Made by a program: the position numbers and the translations under genes
Notes under the pieces: model-generated
What the model saw: the letters and a program-made list of their open reading frames with translations, nothing else
Databases searched by the model: none
Told to the model about the DNA's origin: nothing
Source: Pestalotiopsis fici W106-1
Taxonomy: Eukaryota; Ascomycota; Sordariomycetes; Amphisphaeriales; Sporocadaceae
Length of the DNA: 64,000 bases
Direction: 5' to 3'
NCBI RefSeq assembly: GCF_000516985.1
Contig: NW_006917094.1
Coordinates: forward strand, 3,799,833-3,863,832
Shown here: positions 35,317 through 50,993 of the stretch, piece after piece
How positions within the stretch are numbered: the first letter of the stretch is position 1
Layout of the letters: each line of letters begins with the position of its first letter

Positions 35317-36363
35317 ATGGCTTCGGTATTTGCAAAGACGCTCCCGTCGTCACTCAGCGCCCGGACGCTATTTGTCAAATGCTCGCCTGCGCCATCGAGC
35401 TTTACTGAGCGCCGGGCCGTTCTCAAGACCCTGGCCGCGGCTGGCACCGACACGAACATTGAGGTCTTCAAGAGGCTCGAGGTAAAATCGCATTGTCTCG
35501 ATCTAGCCACAATCGTGTGTTGGCTGACTCAATCTGTTGTATAGGACAGCTCCTCGTTCATTGCAGTCACGACCACGCCCGAGAGTGCCCGGTCACTCCT
35601 TAGCGATTCACCCTACGAGCGCATCGTCCACCTGCAGGATGCGGCCAAGGCCTCGCTCTTCTCGACCGCTGCCTGGGGCGCTTCTTTCCGAACAACAATC
35701 ACGGACCCCGTCAATGTTCAACCAGTAGAACAATGGAGGCGCCGGGGAAGTAAGTCGACGGGGACGGGTGACACGACCGCCGAGATCAGCATGGGGCTCA
35801 TCAGCAAGACCTTTACAATACATGTGTTTCCGGCCAATGCCTCGTTCAATCACAAACGCGCCGTCGAGCTGAGCCCGCTCCACGGGCCATGGCCGCGCAA
35901 TGATGGCTACGACACGTTTGTGTCTTTGGCCTTGAAGAAATCGATCCCCGGCAGTCGCATGTCGCCCGGTCTGCGCGACTGGCACACGGGCAGACAATTA
36001 TCTCAAGATCCTATGGGGCATGAGGATGAGGGAGCAGAGAGCCTCCTTGGAAGCAAATCGCGCCGATCCTATTTTATTGAAAGGCGTATACGGAAAGCCG
36101 AGAATGAAATACCCGACGTGATGCGAAGTCTAGCCGCCGTCGCAAAATCTTCAAAGACACCATCATCATCATCAAGTCAGGAATCAATAGCAGAACAGAA
36201 GGGCAAGCTGTCGCATGAGCCTACGCTACCTAACAAGTCCAATTGGAACGACGCACAATCGGTAGCGGATGACACCAACAAGAGGGAAAACAGTCATAAG
36301 GACATGATCAAGGACAAGCCCATTTCACCGTCTGATTTCCACGACTTATTTCACGGGTCTTGA
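35317..36363 (+). CDS. Hypothetical protein with mitochondrial-like N terminus
   Basis: The model joins 35317..35481 and 35545..36363 (327 aa). The intron is 63 bp with a CTGAC branch site and a GTATAG end. I do not recognise the family. The first about 35 residues are rich in Ser, Ala, Leu, Arg and Lys and lack acidic residues, which suggests a mitochondrial presequence. Residues about 35-210 look folded, with a hydrophobic V-T-T-T-P segment, an F-T-I-H-V-F-P strand and an S-P-L-H-G-P-W-P motif. The last 100 residues are polar, with a Ser run and Lys/Asp repeats, and probably disordered. Codon use is like the neighbouring genes. The location is inferred only from the N-terminal composition. 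Confidence 0.75.
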
Positions 36364-38027
36364 AAGACATTATAATGGCAGCAAAGACTGTACACTCCGC
36401 AGAAACATCACGCGATGATTCGGTCTTCTGGAAGCGCCTACCAATAACCGAAGGATGCGCGTCAAATCAATATGCAGGATGAAATGATAAGGTAATATGG
36501 CTCGCCGCAAGCTAACTCCGAGGTATGGGATTCCTCCTTAGCATGGCAGGAGAGTGAGGCCAATCAAGCATCATCAACCCCCCAGCATCTCCAATACACA
36601 GTACCGGCATTTAGCATGTGAGCTTTTTGCCAAAAGAAGACCTTGTTCCGGGGGGTGGGAGATGGGACATTGTTTGTTTCGTATCATGTCAGCCAATCCT
36701 GCACGAAACAAGACGAGATGGGAATGAATTGGCAATCTGTCTGTGGCTTGACCCATGCAGAAGTGCAATTTGAGGGAAAGGAGAAAGTAGCAGGCACATG
36801 TACCGTGGCACGCACTACCAGTGACCACTGTTGCGAACCTCGAAGCAGGGACAGAGGAAGCAAGACACCAGATTTCTGTCCGCGCAGAAACCCAGATACG
36901 CAAACATTGATGAAAATGAAAGAATCATTATGTAACTCCCCCATCATACGCCTACATGGACCATGCCGACAAAATAAGTTGAGCGCCTCGGCAGTCGGCA
37001 GCGCAATTGCACGAAAATTGACGAGGGTCAAGAGACTTGAAGTCGGCTTTGGCTCGCCAAGCTCGAAGGGTTTAGCACGTCACTTTTTGGCTCCAAAATC
37101 AAGGAACGGCCAGATCCTGGCGCTGTGATTTAGTGCGGGTGGACATGTGGTTCCAATCCCACGCCTTGGTTTTAGTGAGAGTCCAGCCAATGCAGGGGCC
37201 GATTTGGGCCTGGGGACTCACCTCCATAGGCCCTTTCTAGCTGCGCCCATACGTCATTTCATCACCAACAGCCGGTGCAGCCAGTCTCTGCCAGTTTACC
37301 TACCGGCTCGAACTGGGCGCCGGCGTATTGAATTTCACCTAGGTTATGCCTGAAGCAGGTATAGTCTTACTGGCGCAGCAGGCGACGACTACGACGACGA
37401 TGATAGAGCGACAAAGACCAATTCCGGTGGATGGTAGCTGAGCCAACTGTGCTGGTTGTGTGCAATAGCTGTAGTCTGGTCCAAATTGCCTCGACTGGAC
37501 GTGCCGATTTACCCTTGGTGTTATCCCCAATCGAGGATATGGCAGCCGACAGTGAACGGAATGACGTCGTATGATCACTTCTAGATTGCGTGTTCAGGGG
37601 CCTAGCCACAGCCTGTACGTAGTATGGCAATGTGACGAACAGTCCCTTTTTCTTTTTTCTTCTTCAGTCCCAATTCCTGTTTGTTGTGCCAGCCCTGCCA
37701 GTATACTACCCGAGCCGAGTGACAGGGTCCTAGCCAAGAACTGGAAGCGTGAGCGCGTGTATCACATCACTGTTCTATGATCGTCTGTCTGAGACCGTGG
37801 TTTCTTGATATATGTTGCTGTCGCTCCCGCCCCAACCTTGATTGTTGATCCCTCTCATCCTGTGACCACTTGTAATCTGTACGGCTTCGTTTTGCGCTCG
37901 CTGCTTGACATTTCAACCAGCCCTCTCTCTCCCCCCCTCGAGGAATCATTCTTGACCTACTTTTTTTCAACTTGACAATAACAAGGAACAGCCAAATCGT
38001 AGCCGGCATACCATAATATCTCCCAAC
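36364..38027. other. Intergenic region upstream of the SUR7/PalI-type gene
   Basis: This 1.66-kb stretch has no convincing gene. The 161-codon plus frame at 36643-37128 has no protein-like periodicity. A pyrimidine tract (37920-37945, CTCTCTCCCCCC) lies shortly before the start at 38028 and is typical of a core promoter in these fungi. Confidence 0.5.
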
Positions 38028-38804
38028 ATGCGTCAAACAGGCTTCTTCCACCACATTGGCTCCTTTCTGCTCTTCTCAGCCACCATTCTCCTCATCATCA
38101 CCTGCATCAGCGCCCCCGTGGTACACAACCTGTCGGTGCTCAAGGTGAACCTCGCCAACAACGACAATGACTTTAGCCCCGACATCACCTTTGGCACCTT
38201 TGGCTGGTGCGTCCAGCAGTCTGGCAGCGACGACGACTGCTCGTCCACCCACGTGGGCTACGACGCGGCCGGCGTGCTCAAGAACAGATCCAGCGGCGCC
38301 TTTGACACGTCTGACTTTGCTGGCGACACGGCCAATGGACTGACCCGCGTCATGGTCCTCCACCCCGTCGCCGCCGGTCTGTCCTTTATCTCGTTCCTGC
38401 TCGCCCTTGGCGCCGGCGTCGTCGGCAGCTTCTTGGCCGCCATCGTCTCCCTGTTGACGTTTATCGTCACTCTCGTCGTCCTCATTACCGATTTCGTCGG
38501 CTTTGCTATTCTCAAGAACGCCGTCAACCGCTCGGACACGGGTGCCACCTCCGAGTTTGGTGCTTGCAGTACGTTCGCCTTTTCATTCCTTCAATCAATA
38601 TGAAATTGAGACAATCTTGCTAACTTTCTTCCTCTTCTTATAGTGTGGACTCTACTTGTTGCCGCCATTTGCAACCTGCTCGCCACCATTGTCGTCTTCT
38701 TCACCTGCTGTAGCGCACGTCTGCACAAGAAAAGACACAGCAGCGCCAAGGTTGAGCGCTACGACAGCCCGCCTACTCGTCCCGCCCGCAGACGGTGGTT
38801 CTAA
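38028..38804 (+). CDS. Four-TM SUR7/PalI (Rim9)-type plasma membrane protein
   Basis: The model joins 38028..38568 and 38644..38804 (233 aa, 75-bp intron). Four hydrophobic segments lie at about residues 11-31, 112-134, 136-160 and 182-203. The first loop holds a G-W-C motif (Cys61) and a second cysteine (Cys71), as in the SUR7/PalI family. The N terminus (R-Q-T-G-F-F-H-H-I-G) resembles fungal PalI/Rim9 proteins, which assist the ambient-pH sensor PalH. The cytosolic tail is short and ends in basic and Pro residues, whereas PalI usually has a much longer tail. A SUR7-like eisosome or cell-wall role is therefore equally possible. Confidence 0.82.
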
Positions 38805-39427
38805 ATATCCAGAACGTGCCCAACAAAGGACCTCCCAAGTCGGGTTCCTTGAAGTTCTAAATCTAGGATCTATCTTCACACGAGGATCACCACTATGCAA
38901 GAAAACAAATCCCGGGGAAAAACTGGGTCAGACTTGATGACCTTAAAACCTTGGCATCTTATACATATACCCCCACACAACGCACATGAGAAACGATAAG
39001 CGCATGATTTGAAGAGGCAAGAGACAAAATGTCGCGGCGAAGTCCGGTGTTATGACACCACGATATTGCAGAGATGATAATTTTTCATACTGTTTTTGTT
39101 TGTAACTCATATACCTCTTGATACCACCAGTATACCAAATTCAATTCCAATAATTCAAAATATAACATCTCACACCATAAAGTTTAGTGACCATTTGTGT
39201 GCCTACCATAACTTGTAAATTGGAATGACCATGTCGAACGCCAGAGTCGCACACATTACTTTCAGATTTGCCGCTCTAATGATTGTGTGACGAATACATT
39301 TCATTGTTGTCTGGATTATTTTCATTCATATGTAGGGACTTTGTATAGCGTGTAAACTACCTCTTGACTAAACTAATATAAAAAGTATCACTCATGCGAG
39401 ACCGATCTGTCAGCCTGAAGTCAGCAG
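38805..39427. other. Intergenic region between convergent genes
   Basis: Holds the 3' UTRs of the SUR7/PalI-type gene and RIC8. AT-rich with several AATAA-like signals, no gene. Confidence 0.5.
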
Positions 39428-41044
39428 CTAGTCGAGCTCATCGTCGTCTGACAATTCCTCGAAGCGTCCTGACTGCTGGGCGACCCGGACTGGATTCTCT
39501 GCAGAAATAATGCCGTTTGCTCTCAATCTAAGAAATGTTATGTCAGTATGGGACTTGAACAGGGTTCGAATGTCCACGCTCACCTTTCGAACAGTACATA
39601 TAGTCGTTCAGCTTCTCGCTCCTTCTCCGCATCAGTCATCTCTGGGACATTTGGGGCTTGTTCTGAGTTGAGGAACTGGCCCGTGACGGGGTTGACAGGT
39701 TGAGCCTCCCCTTCGGCGTCCGCAAAGGCCTCCTGTGCACTGTTGGGAACCGGAAGCCCTCTGTTGTATAAAAACCCAGAGGCGAATCCAAAGCCGACGT
39801 TGTCCACAAATGTTGTGGCGTCCTTGTCCGACATGTCAAACAGAAGCTCCGAAATTGCCTCTCGGAGCTGCGGCGTGAGCGGGTTGGTCGAGTTGCGTAA
39901 TAGCCACGACGCAATCGTAGTACCGCGACCTAGGACTTCCTTGCGATCGTCTGCCGTGGGTAGCAATGCTACTCTGATTGCCGTCTTGACTTCGCCTGGA
40001 GCATATTCGTGAATACCTCGAATGACGCCAATCAAGGCAGTAACATTGTTCTCGAGCTCCTCATCATTGTAAGCCTTACTTGATGACTTGAGAAGGTCGA
40101 TGAGACGATCCGAAAACTGTCTGGGCTCGGCAGCAGGGTACAGTGAACTGTGAATGTCTGGGGAACCGAGGTCGAGATTCAAGAGAGCATTGATCAGGTT
40201 CACCACGGGTGCATCGAGGGGCTTTGGTCGAGTGTTTGAGTATGTTCCGGTGCAGAGGAGAGTGACGATAGGGGGGATGGCCTGAGTAAATGAAGAAGTC
40301 TTGTCTCTGCAATAGTGTGTGATGTTGAAAAGAAGCTTCAAAGTTTCAATCAAAGCCATGGCTTCCATGGGATCAGTAGGCGCCGCTCCGCTTGCGGCAT
40401 GTTTGGCGTGTCGTTCCAGATTCTTGATAATGCTTTCGGCAATGTGGTGTTGGTCGATCAGATCTTGTAGATTAGCCTTGGCATACGTGGTAAGAAAGAG
40501 AATCCTCGAAACGAGGAACTCATCGTCTCGATTGTCATTCTTCAACTTGAGGCAAGCCTTTGCCTCAAATTTCAGGTCAATGAAGATTTGCCGTGTTTCT
40601 GCCTTCAGTAACAAGGCATTACACAGACATCGGAGAGCGTTTCTCGATGTTGTGCTCGAGGGGCTGTTGAACGCATGTCTAGCTAAAGTTTCTATGCCCT
40701 GTGCCACGTCAGTATTTCTTGCTTTAGAGGGAATGTCGAGAGGTTTACAGTCTTGGTGAAAATGGGCTCGGCGTTCCTTGGATCTCTCCCATAGATTTTG
40801 AGCTCCTCCAAGGCCGCATCACGTTCTACAGAACCTGTTATGAACTTGTCCAAATTTCCAAAGCGTATGATGATGCTTACGATGTGGGAGAAGACTGACA
40901 GTCTCGAGATCCTTGTTCAGTTTGTCGATGAGCTCGGTTACTGCGGCCAGCTTGGCTAAATAGAGGGTCAACTGGAGGACAGGCTCCTAACTCCGGACAT
41001 GGGTAAATACCTGGCCCAGTCAAGGTGCCCATACTTTGTGCCAT
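39428..41044 (-). CDS. RIC8: Ric8/synembryn, G-alpha chaperone and exchange factor
   Basis: The model is complement(39428..39527, 39584..40698, 40749..40825, 40881..40955, 41011..41044), 466 aa. The four introns are 50-56 bp and all frames join. Ric8 is a cytosolic non-receptor exchange factor and folding chaperone for heterotrimeric G-alpha subunits, needed for growth, development and virulence in fungi. Recognised segments: A-K-L-A-A-V-T-E-L-I-D-K-L at the N terminus, E-E-L-K-I-Y-G-R-D-P, T-S-R-N-A-L-R-C-L-C-N-A, an armadillo-like helical body, P-V-N-P-V-T-G-Q, and the acidic tail F-E-E-L-S-D-D. The start at 41044 gives the usual fungal length. An in-frame ATG at 41182 would add 46 residues. 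Confidence 0.92.
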
Positions 41045-42812
41045 TTCCTTCTGGTATTCACTGGGCCTATCAAAGAAGTGAATCGGGCTACTTGGAGAAT
41101 TTGGACCTAAAGAACCCAAAGACGAAGATGTGAACAATCGCTTGAGACCATGTGGTCTTTGGCGACAAATCTGTGCAGGCATTGTAAGTTGATTTGGCAA
41201 AAGAGAACAGGAGATGATATGTTCGAAAGAGCCACGAGACGAATGCTTAGGCTGCTAGAGGAGTTTTGTACGGCGTGGTGACTTGGAGAGACGCAGATGC
41301 AATCCCGATACATATATAGATATATATATGGGTGCACAAGGTCGGCAAGTCTAGTATCAATCATATTGTGTTCAAGCCACACTGCCTTGTGGCCGGAGGA
41401 TAGAAAAGGGCTAAATTGACACCCGGCGGCAAGGGACTTCCAGAGCCGCCATTCTATGCTGGCATGGGATGGGTAATGTGTGCTCTGACTGACTGTATGA
41501 GATCTGACTAGTGAGGTGCTGGACGTAATTTCAGTAAGAAGTCCGATGCCCTCCAAATATTTATCAAATGCGGCCGACAGATCTTGAAAAAGTATGCCGG
41601 AGTATACGAATGAGAGCAAGAAGCTTGTGAAGCACTTGCGGAAATATATGTACGATACACCAGAAACTTATAGGCTCTGTCTGCTCAGACTGGGGTGATG
41701 CTTGCAATACCCCAACTGTGCGTGAAGTTGGAAGATTGAACGAGGAAGAAGAGAAATATACCAACTTACCTGGAATTGTTGAAGCCTGAAAGTAAAAGCT
41801 GGGCGCAAGGTCAGCGTTGGTATGATACAGACGGGCGTGAGACCGCAGCAAAAAGCTTAGTTTTGATTATGAAGATTCAGGTCGGATGGACATGCATCGA
41901 TTGTGCAATGTAGGTATGGGGGATGGATGTACGGCAGTCCTGGCTGGGGTGACATGCATACGTACAAATGCAATCCAGCTTGATCCGGAGCCAAAGGGGG
42001 TTCAAAGTGGACAACTTGGATGAGGACCCCTCGATTGTCGAGCTAGTACTACATCGAGAATGTACACAGTACATGCAGTCTGCGCCTAAATACCGTCTCC
42101 GCGGCGTGGCATTCTTTTGTTAGGGCTTCAGTGCAGCGTGTCATGGACGTAGTAGATGCAAGCACTAAAAATGCACTTCGTACTGTATGATTATCGATGT
42201 TTGGTGGATGGATGGACCATGGTGGTGCACAAGGGAAGCTTGAACACTTTCAAACGACTGCATTACCCATGTACTCCGTAACTACATAGCAGACGCACCC
42301 CCAGACTGACGAGAACCACCTTAAAAGTCAGCAAACGCGCCGCGCTCGCATGCATAGGACGTGTAGTATCTTTTAGCGTGCCTTAAAAGCACTGACCCCG
42401 CCGCCCATGGGCGGGTGGTTGGCGAGGAAAAATCAATTAAGCAGGGGTCTAGCTTTTAGAACGCGCCGCGTTCACAGGGTCCCGGACGCGTTTCCTACTA
42501 CTACCAAATGGATGTGATTTGATCCCGGAGCGGGTGACCAATTTGTCGAGTGCTTTCCGCGAACAGCCACTCTACTCAACCTCCTCTCAACTTTTCGTAA
42601 TTGATGGTCTATTGAATACTGGCCTCCTTTGCATCTTCTCAGCCATTTACTTTTGAAAAGGTATATTTCGAGCGCCGTTCATTCCTTACCGCGTCTCGGA
42701 AGCTAGACTTGCACGCACTTATACAACCGCTAGACACCACATGTTCACTGGTCTCTGAAGGAGACTCTTGAGCGGTGGGCCTGCAAGTCCTTGAGGTGTC
42801 CGACCTTCAGTC
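41045..42812. promoter_or_regulatory. Shared upstream region of divergent RIC8 and RIF1
   Basis: This 1.77-kb region lies between two divergent genes and must hold both promoters. It includes a short AT microsatellite (about 41311-41330). In-frame extension of the first RIC8 exon reaches 41182. No other gene is supportable. Confidence 0.5.
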
Positions 42813-45800
42813 ATGGTACCGGACGTAGTTGTCACCAGTACTAGTCTGGAGACAATCCCTCCTCGACCGCCAACGCCCCCGCGAGAGAAGCCAACCGATC
42901 CTCACAAGCAGAACGAGAAACAGCTGCTCGCCCGCCCTTCCCTCGACCCAAGGCGGAGTCTCCAGACTCCTCCGGATTACTCGCCATATTCCTCAGACTT
43001 GTCCAACCCGACCTCCCGGAGGACACGCAAAAAGGTTGGCTTTTCAAGCCAGGCAGACTATTCCGACGCTCCGTCTGGCCGGTGTATTGCAGGCACACCT
43101 GCTTCTACCGTCTCCACGGCCAGTCCAGCACAACCGCTCAAGTCCATCCTCAAACCCTCACCTCCAACCATCTCCAATCCTCTTGATCCCTCTGCCGGGA
43201 CAGATGAAGCGACAAGAAATGCTACCATCACCACAATGCTCGAGTCCACTACAAAACAACTTGCGGGGGCTGACCGAGCCTCCAAGCTCGACGCATACTC
43301 GATGCTTGTACGGGCCCTCAAGACCTCGAATAACTTGCCGGATCGAATCGCCCTACAGGATAAGATGGGTCTCTTCACTCAATTCATCCAACGGGATTTG
43401 ACCATGGTTCATGAAGAGAGTAAAGAGCTCGATTCATCGCTCTCCAATCATGCATCGACACTTCTCATCACCTTTCTCAACTTTCCCGCCATCGCTTCTT
43501 CGATATCCAACGATTTCAGAGTCTTCATCATCGATCATTGTATCCGCTCTTTTGATAATGCCACTGTGCCCAAGGATGTTGTAAGACATCTGATGCAGGT
43601 GGTTGCCTCGCAAGATTTTCCTCCAAAGGTCATGACATCTGACCGTGTCGGTCGATTGGTCTCATCTCTCCATCGCATTGAAGAGCACATGAAAGGAAAA
43701 AGCATAATCATGTCTCGTATTCTCATATACAGGAGATTGATTAAACAGTCCAAGCCGCACATGGTGGTACACTCGGATTGGCTGCTCGATCTTTTCACTG
43801 ATCTGTTGAGCAGCATCAAAGAGATTCGGGCCTCAGCCATTGCTCTCGGATTGGAAGCTAGCTTCTCCATAGCCAAGGAGAAGCAACTATCGAGGCGTGT
43901 CATGGAGATCTTGGAGCTTGCAATCGACGAGACAAAGTACATCCAGTACTACGCTGGGCGGCTCAAGACCATGCTCAAGTCGAAAGATAAGAATGAATGC
44001 ATGGTGGTGCCACAAATATGGAGCGTCATAATACTGCTCATGAGGTGTCCTGTCACCAAATGGGACTTCTTTGGCCCGTGGCTTGAGATCATGCAGCTGT
44101 GCTTCAATCATGCCGATCTCCAGACCAAACTCGAAGCAAATTATGCTTGGAACCGTCTGGTATACTGCATGCAGCTCAATGATCAGTCTTTTGCCAAAAT
44201 CATTGCAACCATTCGCCAGCCCTATGAAAGTCAGTTGAGGCGAAAGAAGTTGAGTGATGAGCTGCGCAAGGTTGTCATTGGCAGTCTCTGTAATTTATAT
44301 TACTACTCCTTCAAACCCAACACCAGCTCGGATCATATCAGCAACTTTTGGGACTCTTGTGTTCCTCAGTTGATGGCTGCCATGGTGAGCCCGGCTACAA
44401 ACTCAAAGAAAACAACGCAAACGCAGTCTGCTTGGCCAGACCAGTTGCCTCAAGCTATTCAGATTATGGCAGCATTGTTAAATTCGACAACGCCGAGGAT
44501 TTGGAAGGAAGATCGTATCGCAGATTCACCTCTGGTCAAATTCGCTGAGCTACCTGCTCTGGATCCGAAATGGGTCCGACGGAACGCTTCCAAGGTCTTT
44601 TCTGTCCTCGAACCCATGTTGACCAAGACGTTCTTGGACCTCGCAGACCCGACGTCGGCTACAGCTAGGCTCTGGCGGTCCCTAGTCAATTCTGTGGCAT
44701 TAGCTGCAAGCAAGGAAATCAAAGTCTCGTCGGACACAGCTGTATTCATGGCGCATGCTTTCACCTTTCTTCTGCGAATCTGGTCCCACGGACTCTCGGG
44801 CCTCACCACTGAAGACCAAAGCTGGAGTCGCTTCTATGACGCGGTTGCTACGTTGGTCAATGAGCTCATTGGTTCTCTAGGTATTCTACCTTTCACGGAA
44901 AGGCAGCTCTCCATTGGAAACCAGAATACTTTCCTCCCGGTGGCCACCCCGTCACATCGTGCCGGAAAATCTCAAGGAATGACTCGAACGCCACTGCTCC
45001 ATCTTTTCTCTATTCTGTCGTCGCTCCCGGGTGGTGCCCCTGACGACGAAAGTCTCCTAGACCTCCTCCGAACAATCTTCACTCCCCTCATATCGACGAA
45101 ACCACCAAAGGCTCGAGTCGAACTTGGCCGTGAGCTCATGGACTGCATGCCCATGGGTACCCTATCACCTTTTGGGCCTTGGATCTTCGTTTCTGAGATC
45201 TTCGAGTCATCGGTCGAAGTGTGCCAAACGAGTGAGTCAACACTCAGCGCCGGCAGCCAGCCTCCTGTCGGACCAGAGTATCGGGAATTCGTCAAACACC
45301 TCGAAAGAGGCCTACGCTCGACACCAAAGCTTCCACGGGAAAACTGGCTATCACTGTACAACTTCATTGCGAGCCAGACTATCGAGGAAACGGGAGAGGC
45401 CGGCTGCGCAATTGCTCTCATTGAACCCATGGCCAAGTGTGTGTTGGATCTCTTGGGAAACAAACCGAGTTCTGGACACACGATTTACCTCTTTCTATCT
45501 GGGATCGGCCTGATATCGGATGCGCGATATCCAAGAGACAAGGCCGCCATTGATGCCGCTCGGCGTAGGCTTTGGGGAACATCCATATCTGGATCGCGAT
45601 CAGCTACCTTTGATCCTTTCGATCATTTGTACAAGCTCATCAATCACCTTCTTGTTGATTCCTACCAACACTATCAAGAACGAAACAGTAGTGGAGTTGT
45701 GGCACCATTACTGAACGAAGTCGCCACTTTCCTCGCAAAGTGCAACAAGCTCTTGGTGTTCAAGTCTTTGGTGCACCTGCAAACCGGCATTGGACTTTGG

Positions 45801-48266
45801 ATCCAGGACAAAGAAGTGCGATATAGCAGCCGACAATCCCCTCACGTATCTGATGCTGTATGTCATTTCACAAAATTTGTTGTAGCTGTTGCTAATTGAG
45901 AACTTAGGTCAAATCCCTCTGGAACTGTATTCGCAACATTTTCATCCTGGCTGATAATCTGGACCAAGTACAACTTGACACCATCGAACCCCTCCTATGT
46001 TCGGCCTTTGAGAGCAGGCACAAGCATATCGTCAACGGTGTCGCTGTCATGTGGAACCAGGCATTCTGCGAAGCCGAGGAGGTCATCTATCCAGAAAAAC
46101 TGAAGGCAACCCTGTTGTCACTTCGCCCTCATGTCGACATTGTACTTCCTGGGATTGATGTTTCTAGTCTCGAGTCCAGCGGCCTGCAGCCCCAGTTCAT
46201 TGACTCCCAAGATGAGACTGACGCTGCTGTCTCGTCAATCACGCCAGCCCATAAAGCTACACCACCAATTGATCGCCGTTTGTCATCGAGACGTTCAAAG
46301 TCCAATACTCCAACGCCAATCCAACTTTCCGTAGCGAACCACCGATCGGTACAGAGTACACCCACCAGTGCTCTTACCAAGACCAGGCGTGGTGCAGCGG
46401 CAAGACTGCGGCACGATGATTCTCAGATTCAATTTGCTGCCATTGAATCTTCATCTCCTATCCGAATTAATGATGAGTCCCAAGTATTGACCGAACGGCA
46501 GAAGGAGATCAAAGAGCGACAACGGAACACTGCTGCCCTCTTCCCAGAGATGCGGTCAAGTGGTGAAGTACCAAGTAAAAAGCAGCAAGAAATTGATCAG
46601 GATGACGGTCCAGACGAGTCACAGAATGAGAAGATTGTCACTCCCAAGTCACATCGCAGTTTTGAAGACTATGTCTCATCAACTCCGACCCCGCGACGCG
46701 GACAGGCTTCTCTCATTGATGAAAATGATCAGGAAATGACGGATGATATCCCCTCTTCGCCCCCCGATCCTCGACGCTATCCGCTTGTCCCGGAAATTAT
46801 CCAAGCACAGTCTAGCAGCAGCAGTGTTTTGGATGAATGGCAGTTCACGTCGTCCCCGATTTCTGGCTCACCTCGGATTGATCAGACAATCGCCTCAGTT
46901 CGACAGGTGAAGAATAATCATGCGAATCAGCAGTCTTTGGTGGATAACTCGCGCATGTTGGGCATTGAGAAAGCTGCGCCAATTGTATCTGATGATGACT
47001 GCGACCATGCCGACATTGAAGATGAGGGCTCTGATGCTCCAATGATTGATAACGACCCCGTGGGGCCCGTGTTGTCGGACAATCATCAAAAGGCCTCAAC
47101 GCCGCCTAACGCACGCAGCATCAAGGTTCAAGAGACACCAAAATCGGACCATGAAGTTTTCGTCGATGCACTGACGAGCCCTGAACCACAAACACCTCGA
47201 GCTCAGCGAGCGTTGGCCAGGGCTGCACAAGCCGCAGCTGTGCAGACGGAAAAGGCAGTCTCATATCAAAACCCATCTTTCGACGCCAGCGATGTTGATG
47301 AACGCAGTCTTCTGCGACTTGTTGTCGAGCTCGACTCGCGCAAGTGTTCACCACTCCCTGATGGTCCTGAGAGAAGACTGCTGAAAGCTTCTCATGCAGG
47401 GCTCTCTGACGAACGAGGTGGCTCTCCAGTGCTGGATTGCATAACAGTCAGCGCTGATGCGGACGAATCGAGAAAATCAGATGACTCTAGACTCGAGGCG
47501 ACCTCTTCAGTTATACCTTCAACGCCGTTTGAGGCTAGCTCGTCACGCGATGCTGGTCGCAAATTCAAGAGAAAGCGAAAGCGAACGAGCGACACATCTG
47601 AAGAGGCGAACAGTAGGAAACGCAGATCAAGCCAGGACAACAAGCGGGGCGCTGGAGCGGTGCCTAGCAGCCAACTTACGCAGGCCAATGATAGTAAGCC
47701 TTCAATGCCTTCTACCATGGCTGGAATAGTAGCTGACACCGAATCTAGGCGCTTCGTTGGAGTTATTCGAGACTTCTGGTGGAGAACGACAAACAAGCTC
47801 CTCGCAAGAATCTTTTGCAAATAGGGATGACGAAACGACAGAGGTACCGCTTGCGTATACGCATGGGGATGTCGATACGTCAATAGATGAACTTGAGGCT
47901 GTAAACCTGCAAATTGTGCAGGAAGCCTCGCAGAATACAGACCAGGGAGCTGCAGCAGAGCTGGAGACGATGGGGCCTGTACCTGCGGCCATGGAAATTG
48001 AGACTAGCACAGATGGGCAGAATGAGGGAGTGGTGGCAGAGAGAGATTTCGAAGATGCGGTTAAGGCCGTCTCGGTGGACCAAGTGGAAGTTCCCAAAGC
48101 AACATTTGAACTGTCACCCATGGAGAAAATTATGGAGGCCCTGAAAGCTGGTCTCACAGAACTACGAACAGCCACCCTGACCCGAGATGAGGTCAACAAG
48201 GTGGAGGATATGTTCATGGATATGAAAAGGGAGCTATACGGTGCTGAGCTTCGAGGACGCAAATGA
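42813..48266 (+). CDS. RIF1: Telomere and replication-timing regulator Rif1
   Basis: The model joins 42813..45857, 45908..47693 and 47749..48266 (1782 aa; introns 50 and 55 bp). Rif1 binds chromatin and telomeres and recruits protein phosphatase 1 to oppose DDK at replication origins. It also shapes double-strand break repair. Residues about 130-1060 form the helical Rif1 N-terminal repeat domain. Before it lie K-K-V-G-F (73-77), an RVxF-type motif, and S-I-L-K (111-114), the classic pair of PP1-docking motifs, at the N terminus as in yeast. The C-terminal third is disordered, Ser/Pro rich, with K-R-K-R-K-R near residue 1575 as a likely nuclear signal. The last 60 residues are helical. The start is the first ATG of an uninterrupted 3-kb exon. 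Confidence 0.93.

Positions 48267-50993
<2,727 letters not shown>

Noticed and set aside
36643..37128. 161-codon plus frame in an intergenic region
   Set aside because: Composition is random-like, and overlapping minus frames of similar length exist. No splice-linked exon found.
41107..41851. Minus frames upstream of RIC8
   Set aside because: They overlap the RIC8 leader in another frame and have no recognisable features.
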